This document shows, in pieces, positions 60,001 to 64,000 of a stretch of 64,000 nt of DNA. A model generated the notes under the pieces. The model ran no database searches. It was not told the origin of the DNA and was given only the letters and a program-made list of their open reading frames with translations. The stretch covers positions 1 to 64,000 of the forward strand of contig NZ_JAPRAQ010000012.1 of the NCBI RefSeq assembly GCF_029989365.1, given 5' to 3'. Numbering within the stretch: position 1 is the first letter of the stretch; each line of letters opens with the position of its first letter. The position numbers were made by a program, and so were the translations under genes. The DNA comes from Bradyrhizobium sp. Arg816 (GTDB lineage: Bacteria > Pseudomonadota > Alphaproteobacteria > Rhizobiales > Xanthobacteraceae).

Positions 60001-60403
60001 CGAGCACGCCGTCGCCCATATATCTTGCAACGAATCCGCCAAATTTCGCGATCTGCTGGGCACAGCAGCGGTGGTACGCACCAATGATTTCTCGCAAATC
60101 CTCCGGGTCGAGCCTTGTCGAGAGCGCCGTCGAGCCAACTAAATCAGCGAACATCACCGTGAGTTGACGTCTCTCGGCCGAGGTCCAGGGAGTACGCACG
60201 GGTCTTCGTCCGGTCTCAGCGATCTCCGCAATCGCGCGCAACATCTTTTTGCGATGGCCGAGCGAGACACCAAGTTTTTCGAGGTCATTGTCAGTCAGTT
60301 CGCGCAGAACGCTTGGATCAATGTCGTTCTCGGCAAAGCGCTGCGCGTATTGCCCTAGGCCAAGTGTATCGAGCCACTCCGCAATCTGCTGCATTGGCTC
60401 CAC
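57068..60403 (-). CDS. SAM + adenylate/guanylate cyclase + AAA-type ATPase + TPR signalling protein
   Basis: 1111 aa. A SAM-like head (EWLDTLGLGQYAQRFAENDI, LGVSLGHRKKMLRAI) is followed by a class III cyclase domain at about 75-235 (LTVMFADLVGSTALSTRLDP with metal Asp, VARYMGDGVLAYFGYPRADE with the second Asp), then an ATPase with Walker A GEPGIGKSRLAETAVERLSD and Walker-B-like VFEDVHWIDPTSLDLLDLVV, and a long TPR region (650-1080). Related proteins are multidomain signal-transduction ATPases with catalytic cyclase domains in many Alphaproteobacteria. Soluble; the ligand is unknown. The ATP-binding site is complete. Confidence 0.92.
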   Translation of the reverse strand: MEPMQQIAEWLDTLGLGQYAQRFAENDIDPSVLRELTDNDLEKLGVSLGHRKKMLRAIAEIAETGRRPVRTPWTSAERRQLTVMFADLVGSTALSTRLDPEDLREIIGAYHRCCAQQIAKFGGFVARYMGDGVLAYFGYPRADEDDAERAVGAGLALVAAVTGLDAGPGVRLRARIGIATGLVIVGDLIGDGPSQQCEVVGETANLASRLQALAEPDTVVIDGSTRRLIGGLFEYFALGSVSIKGFRDPVPVWRVIGASAVDSRFEALRVARTPLLGRDEEIELIMRRWQQAKRGDGSAVLISGEPGIGKSRLAETAVERLSDDPHIRLRRFCSPHHQDSALFPTISQLERAAGFRRDDTDQQRLDKLEALLTEANADLSEAVPLIADLLSVPTGDSYPPLSLTPQKRKEKTLQVLLAQLEGLATRRPVLMVFEDVHWIDPTSLDLLDLVVDRVATLRVLLIITFRPELAPPWTGRSHVTSMSLSRLSRPQRAEMIMQVTGGKALPQEIAEQIIDRTDGVPLFIEELTKAVIDSGILADAGDRFDAREPVPRLAIPTSLHASLLARLDRLAPVRELAQIGAALGRSFSHELISAVAAMPQQQVDGALAQLVRAELVFQRGIPPDAEYTFKHALVQDAAYSTMLRGRRQHIHARVATTLESQFPEIAAAQPQLMAYHCAEAAFNDKAVGYRLKAGQQAVARSAMTEAVAQLQRGLELLANMPEESRPVQHELDLQIALGRALMAARGYSAPAVADTLDRARALAERFDRPDRLAPLLYFQWGFHSVRAEHKLAVSLAEQMEKLGDTRNDRATLLLGRYIHGASCHYRGEFVTARGLLELCDGLRDPAARATCAAIAVADPHAASQGHLAVTLALLGHIDQGRARVDEALKEARSLDHPFTVAFVLSKVCAVEAAAGLPLDTLRHAEELLSLSNEHGFPLWLGLGLLQRGRSLTALGQAQDGIPLLAKGLSVLRGAGAVVHTPRALCFLAEAHAKVGDLQEERNCLVEAAQLIETTEERSSEAELYRLRGDMANARGNQAAAEQNYHRALAVAKRQSAKTFGLRAATSLARLWRDQGKCMEAHDVLAPAYGSFTEGFDTPVLRDARALLNQLA

Positions 60404-60747
60404 CGACTGTCTGATTGACGGCCAGCCAAATTTGGGGACTACGGCAGAAAAGTCTATCCTGATCTTGTCAGCATAGCATACTTCTAGCTTGCGGGGTTCG
60501 GCCGCGGCTTACCTTCGATTGTTGCCAAATGGTGTAACAGTACTGGTGCCAACTACCAAACCGCGCATGGCATGATGAGAACAACTCGACAAATAACTGC
60601 AACGATGTCCGCTATCGCCGGGCAGGGACACATGTCTCCTAGTGGCCCATCGCGACCCCTTTCACTGCCGCACGAACCTGGTCGCTATTGGGGCAACGCA
60701 GACGTAGCCTTCGTCGCATCACGCCGCGGGGCTTATGGGTATACGGT
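60404..60747. other. Intergenic stretch, nothing recognised
   Basis: About 340 bases upstream of the cyclase start. No gene, repeat or clear operator. Confidence 0.4.
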
Positions 60748-61017
60748 CTAGCCCAACTCTTGCAGCAGCTTCCGCGTCTCGCCCAGCAACGCCCGTATCG
60801 CCCTTCGTTCTGCGATCCGGTCCTGCGTGAATAGCCCATGCTTCCGCGCATTCTGATTTCCCCTCGGTGCGCCTGATCTCGCGGCGCTGCCATGCATGCG
60901 ACAGCGGGTCTTGCCGTGCACCGCCGGCGCGAGGCAGGCGGTGCCGCTGCGTGTCCTGGCGCCGCAGCGCGGACTCGCCTGCATCGCAGCCGTGTTGCGG
61001 GTGTGATCGCCGCTCAC
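60748..61017 (-). CDS. Small Cys/His-containing protein with the GAPRGNxNAxKHG motif
   Basis: 89 aa. CGARTRSGTACLAPAVHGKT, CRMHG, SGAPRGNQNARKHGLFTQDR. The CGAxTRSG..C..PA..G..RCRMHGG..SGAPRGN.NA.KHG pattern is shared by short proteins in Bradyrhizobium and by some phage terminase-small-subunit-like proteins; it suggests a metal-binding knot. The downstream gene's start overlaps it (stop and start share ATGA at 61014). Function unknown. Confidence 0.75.
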   Translation of the reverse strand: MSGDHTRNTAAMQASPRCGARTRSGTACLAPAVHGKTRCRMHGSAARSGAPRGNQNARKHGLFTQDRIAERRAIRALLGETRKLLQELG

Positions 61018-61688
61018 GCGGTGGCGCCTTGTGCGGCATCGACCGGTTCATGTTCGCCTTCGCCGGCTTCGCGAGGCGAGATCGATCCAGCAAACATCGC
61101 TGTGTCCCTGGTGTCTTGCTCCGTTACGAGCATGTCCGCGTGCTGTACGGCGTGGCTCGCGGTGGCTCCCGTGCCATCCTGCACCGTCAGACTCTCCACC
61201 GTGATCGCCCGCTCGCCATTGTTGCGGTATCGGTTGAGCGCCTCGACCTGGGCCGGAAAGATTCGCGCCAGCTTGGCGAGCGCGCGTGAGGCGCTGTCCT
61301 GCCGCGGGATGTCGTCGGCGAAGGCGAGGCGATGGGCGCAGCGCATCGCCAGGACGTGAATGCTCACCATCTGTGCCGCCAGCATGGCCTCGATGGAGTC
61401 CCGCGGCGCGATGCTCTTCATCATCGAGATCATGAAGGCGAGATTGGCCTCGTCCGGCTTCTGCGCAACCACGCTGGCTTGCACCAATTGCTTCAAGATG
61501 CCGTGCAGCGCATCGCGATCGACGGCGCCAAGCGCATCGGCCAGCAGCCGTTCGCCGGCTTGCGGATCGGGATGGTTGATTGCAATGCGCCACTTGTAGA
61601 GTTTTACGCGCGGGCTCGCAGCCGGGTCGCTGCGATCGGTTGTCGCAACCGGCGGTGTGGTGTGGCGATTTGGAGATGTCGTCGTCAT
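61014..61688 (-). CDS. Conserved hypothetical protein (224 aa) coupled with 60748
   Basis: LYKWRIAINHPDPQAGERLL, LHGILKQLVQASVVAQKPDE, SIEAMLAAQMVSIHVLAMRC and QVEALNRYRNNGERAITVES. A helical soluble protein; the A-L-x-R-Y-R-x-x-G-E-R/Q-x-I-T-V-E/Q-x-V stretch near residue 155 is found in rhizobial proteins next to the GAPRGN protein (recalled). The frameshift overlap with the next gene (ATGA) implies translational coupling. Possibly a remnant of a phage-like module; function unknown. Confidence 0.7.
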   Translation of the reverse strand: MTTTSPNRHTTPPVATTDRSDPAASPRVKLYKWRIAINHPDPQAGERLLADALGAVDRDALHGILKQLVQASVVAQKPDEANLAFMISMMKSIAPRDSIEAMLAAQMVSIHVLAMRCAHRLAFADDIPRQDSASRALAKLARIFPAQVEALNRYRNNGERAITVESLTVQDGTGATASHAVQHADMLVTEQDTRDTAMFAGSISPREAGEGEHEPVDAAQGATA

Positions 61689-62111
61689 GTGCTGTGTCCT
61701 TTGCCGGCGCAGGCGCGCGAACGACCGCTCGCTTGCTGCGCGCGATTACCGATTTTGAGATGTCGATGAGAGGCTTACGCACGATCGCGGCGAGGCGCCC
61801 GTGGAGTGGGCGGCGTGGACGCTGGCGATTGTTGCGATGATGCCATCATGCCGGTGTTTTGCCCGACGTGTCAAACTGCATTTCGCGATATCCGAAAACG
61901 CGTGTCCTGCGCAAGTCCTTGTTCTGACAGGGGCCGGTTACTGTGCATGGGGTTGTTTTTCGCATTTTTTGTTGGGATGCGGCTCTCGCGTGCCGCGCGA
62001 CGGAATGCCGGCGTGCAAACGCGATTGCGAAATCCGGCGCGACCGCTAATCATGATCTCCAGATGCGTCGCACCATGCAAAGGCGGCGGTGCGGGTCCGG
62101 GGAGAGAACCA
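61689..62111. other. Intergenic stretch with a possible dispersed repeat
   Basis: No gene. Bases 61844-61975 (gccggtgttttgcccgacgt, gcatggggttgtttttcgca) resemble a repeat scattered through Bradyrhizobium intergenic regions, by recall only; there is no second copy in this window. Confidence 0.3.
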
Positions 62112-63086
62112 ATGCAACGAACGCTTCGCCTGCTGGCGATTGTCGCCGGATTGTGCGTGACGACCGAGGCTCTCGCGCAGAAATATCCGACGCGTCCGGT
62201 CAAGATCATGGTCGGCTTCAGCGCGGGCGGTCCGGTCGATGTGGTCGCGCGCATCGTCGGCGACCGGCTGAGCAACAAGCTCGGCCAGCCCTTCGTGGTC
62301 GAGAACCGTGCCGGCGCCAACGGCATGATCGCAGCCGAGGGCGTGGCGCGCGCGGACGCGGACGGCTACACCATCCTCGCCTGCAACTCGTCCACCATCA
62401 CGCTCAACAAGACGCTGTTCAAGGACGCCCGCTACGATCCGCAAGGGGACTTTGCGCCGCTCACCACCGTCATCTCGGCGCCGCTCGTTCTCGTGGTCAA
62501 TCCCGAGAATCCCAAGACCGCTGACATCAAGACCGTGGCCGATCTCGTCGCGGCGGCGAAGGCCGCGCCCGGCGCGCTCGCTTACGGCTCGGGCGGCAAC
62601 GGCAACCTCGCCCATCTCGCCATGGAGCTGCTCAGCCAGAAGGCCGGCATCAAGCTGATCCACGTGCCCTATCGCGGCGGTGCGGCGTCCGAGGTCGGCA
62701 TCCTCGCGCAGGAAGTCCTGGCGGTGTTCGATCCCTTGTCCGCCGTGCCGCTGGTGAAGGCCGGCAAGCTGCGTGCGCTCGCGGTGTCATCGGCCGAGCG
62801 GCTGCCGGCGCTGCCTGACGTGCCGACCGTCGCGGAAGCCGGCTATCCCGGCTTCGACATCTCGTTCTGGGTCGGCTTCTTCATGCCGAAGGCCGTGCCC
62901 GCGCCGATCCGCGAGACGCTGCACCGTGAGATCGTCGCCGCCGCCAGGGATCCTGCGGTGCAGGAGCGGCTGGAGTCGCAAGGCGTCGTGAGCGTGCTCA
63001 GCCCGGCCGACTACGCCGCGAAGATCGCGAAGGAGACCACGGAGCTTGCCGAGGTCGTCGCGGCCGCGAACATCAAGGCGGAGTAG
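62112..63086 (+). CDS. Bug/TctC-family tripartite tricarboxylate transporter binding protein
   Basis: 324 aa from ATG 62112 (GGGGAGAG before). Signal peptide RTLRLLAIVAGLCVTTEALA-Q, then YPTRPVKIMVGFSAGGPVDV and VARIVGDRLSNKLGQPFVVE, the Bug fold opening, SGGNGNLAHLAMELLSQKAG, IKLIHVPYRGGAASEVGILA and VPTVAEAGYPGFDISFWVGF. A periplasmic receptor for a carboxylate taken up by TctAB-type permeases. No permease is nearby, so this is one of the many orphan Bug proteins of rhizobia. Confidence 0.9.
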   Translation: MQRTLRLLAIVAGLCVTTEALAQKYPTRPVKIMVGFSAGGPVDVVARIVGDRLSNKLGQPFVVENRAGANGMIAAEGVARADADGYTILACNSSTITLNKTLFKDARYDPQGDFAPLTTVISAPLVLVVNPENPKTADIKTVADLVAAAKAAPGALAYGSGGNGNLAHLAMELLSQKAGIKLIHVPYRGGAASEVGILAQEVLAVFDPLSAVPLVKAGKLRALAVSSAERLPALPDVPTVAEAGYPGFDISFWVGFFMPKAVPAPIRETLHREIVAAARDPAVQERLESQGVVSVLSPADYAAKIAKETTELAEVVAAANIKAE

Positions 63087-63124
63087 GGGGCGTCGCGGCG
63101 AGAGGATCTGCTTGCGCTAGCGGA

Positions 63125-64000
63125 TCAGCGCTCGCTCGATGCGAGACGCACTGCGCGGGCCTTCGCGCTCTTTCCGGCGGCGCGGGCTGCGATCATGCCG
63201 CGCGCCTTGCCGTGACTGGTCTTCCGGATCAAGAATGCAAGCCGCTTGCGCGCACGGCTGGCGGTCAAACGCGCCGCCAATTGTTCGCCCTTGCGAATGA
63301 TGGTGGCTGCCGAGGTCGTCAGGTTCACCGGAACCCAGACGACGTCCTTTGTCTTGGAGAGACTGCCGATGCCTTCGCACGGCGCTTCGCGCGGCAGGTC
63401 GATGCGGATCGCAAGCGCCCCCGCGCGCTCGGTCCACTCCTCGGCCCTGGTGCCGGTGATGATGCGGACATAGTCGCGGGTCTCGCGCGGCAGCTCGCTT
63501 TCCCGGGCAAGCCACTTCTGGATCCGGCCGGGGCCTGCGTTATAGGCGGCTGCGGCAAGGCCGAGATTGCCGAAATCGTCGCGGAGCTTGCGCAGGAATC
63601 TGGCCGATGCCGGCAGCGCCTTCATCGCATCGAAGGGATCGTCCAGCCCGACTTCGGCGGCGGTCTCCGGCATGAACTGCGCGACGCCCTGCGCGCCGGC
63701 CTGGCTGACCTCGTTCGATTTGAAGCGGCTTTCCTGCCAGATCAAGCGCGCGAAGAACGGCACCGGAATGCCGCTCGCCTCGGCGGCTTCGCGAAGCGCG
63801 TGGCAGAATCGTTCGGTCGGCGAAACCGGCGCCTGCACGGCAGTTTCGACGACGCGCGGCGGCTCGGGTGTCTCGTCATAGGCCGCGCGCGCATTGGCGA
63901 GCTCGATGGCTTGCACGCTGGCGAGGAAGAGCTCGACCACAGGAACAAGTGGCGAGGCTTGTGTGTTTTGAAGAATGGCGTGGTCGAAGCTTGTTTGCCG
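63125..64000 (-). CDS. Lytic transglycosylase, 5' end at or beyond the window edge
   Basis: The SLT domain reads FCHALREAAEASGIPVPFFA, RLIWQESRFKSNEVSQAGAQ (catalytic Glu in QES), GVAQFMPETAAEVGLDDPFD, then LGLAAAAYNAGPGRIQKWLA and ETRDYVRIITG. It cleaves peptidoglycan between MurNAc and GlcNAc with anhydro-product formation. A basic C-terminus follows (about 230-271). A GTG at 63940 is possible as start, but the frame stays open to 64000 (SFDHAILQNTQASPLVPVVE), so the true start, probably with a signal peptide, may lie outside the window. Confidence 0.88.
   Translation of the reverse strand, partial: RQTSFDHAILQNTQASPLVPVVELFLASVQAIELANARAAYDETPEPPRVVETAVQAPVSPTERFCHALREAAEASGIPVPFFARLIWQESRFKSNEVSQAGAQGVAQFMPETAAEVGLDDPFDAMKALPASARFLRKLRDDFGNLGLAAAAYNAGPGRIQKWLARESELPRETRDYVRIITGTRAEEWTERAGALAIRIDLPREAPCEGIGSLSKTKDVVWVPVNLTTSAATIIRKGEQLAARLTASRARKRLAFLIRKTSHGKARGMIAARAAGKSAKARAVRLASSER

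Noticed and set aside
1..64000. CRISPR arrays, rRNA genes, insertion sequences with transposase
   Set aside because: None was found; the only tandem repeats are coding repeats and tRNA scars, and no transposase or integrase frame was recognised.

Overview
The window is high-GC alphaproteobacterial DNA, most likely Bradyrhizobium or a close Bradyrhizobiaceae relative. The reasons are the many small rhizobial protein families (DUF6894, DUF1236, DUF1127, DUF2934, ribbon-helix-helix plus PHB-depolymerase pairs), a VirA/VirG-like two-component pair, Bug-type tricarboxylate binding proteins and a BKACE enzyme. The genus is an inference from family content; no rRNA or species marker is present.

Bases 1-18700 are accessory and decaying. 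Small intact genes (response regulators, a Nudix hydrolase, DUF6894, ribbon-helix-helix, several unknowns) alternate with gene wreckage: a PHB depolymerase cut short and joined head-to-head to a cut histidine kinase, the first 28 codons of an ATP-dependent DNA ligase, a PilZ gene with a stop and a frameshift, a duplicated and decayed three-gene cassette, an MFS transporter broken into frames, and a headless HlyD. Within this stretch lies an intact signalling block on the minus strand (10342-14977): a very unusual LuxR-type regulator with membrane segments and five 32-residue repeats, an orphan membrane-anchored TAXI binding protein, and a NarL-type response regulator.

Bases 18000-26300 are marked by 3' fragments of tRNA genes (tRNA-Lys CTT at 18108 and 18304, tRNA-Gln TTG at 18500, 23159 and 26216), with another tRNA-Lys (TTT) fragment at 10020. 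Such fragments are typical scars of integrating islands, but no integrase is visible. The segments between the tRNA-Gln scars carry a catabolic unit (AraC regulator, VOC protein, BKACE enzyme, double carboxymuconolactone decarboxylase-like protein) with an FNR/FixK-type box near the regulator, then membrane and hydrolase genes.

Bases 26300-36300 form the most interesting intact neighbourhood: an MFS drug-type exporter and MGT-type glycosyltransferase, a divergent diheme cytochrome c, a VirG-like response regulator, a DUF1127 protein, a MauG-type diheme peroxidase-like protein, a VirA-like hybrid kinase and a small exported protein. A vir-box-like motif (TTRCAATKGTAACGCGA or close) recurs upstream of three of the genes, suggesting a locally self-contained, VirA/G-like regulon controlling periplasmic c-type cytochromes.

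Bases 36300-64000 are ordinary metabolic chromosome: a CoA transferase, isochorismatase-like hydrolase, a flavodoxin-type reductase with a one-base frameshift, a Na+/solute symporter - sialidase-like - SDR operon behind a palindromic operator, M20 hydrolases, an enolase-superfamily enzyme, an RND efflux pair, a large cyclase/ATPase/TPR protein, a Bug-type binding protein and a lytic transglycosylase reaching the window edge.
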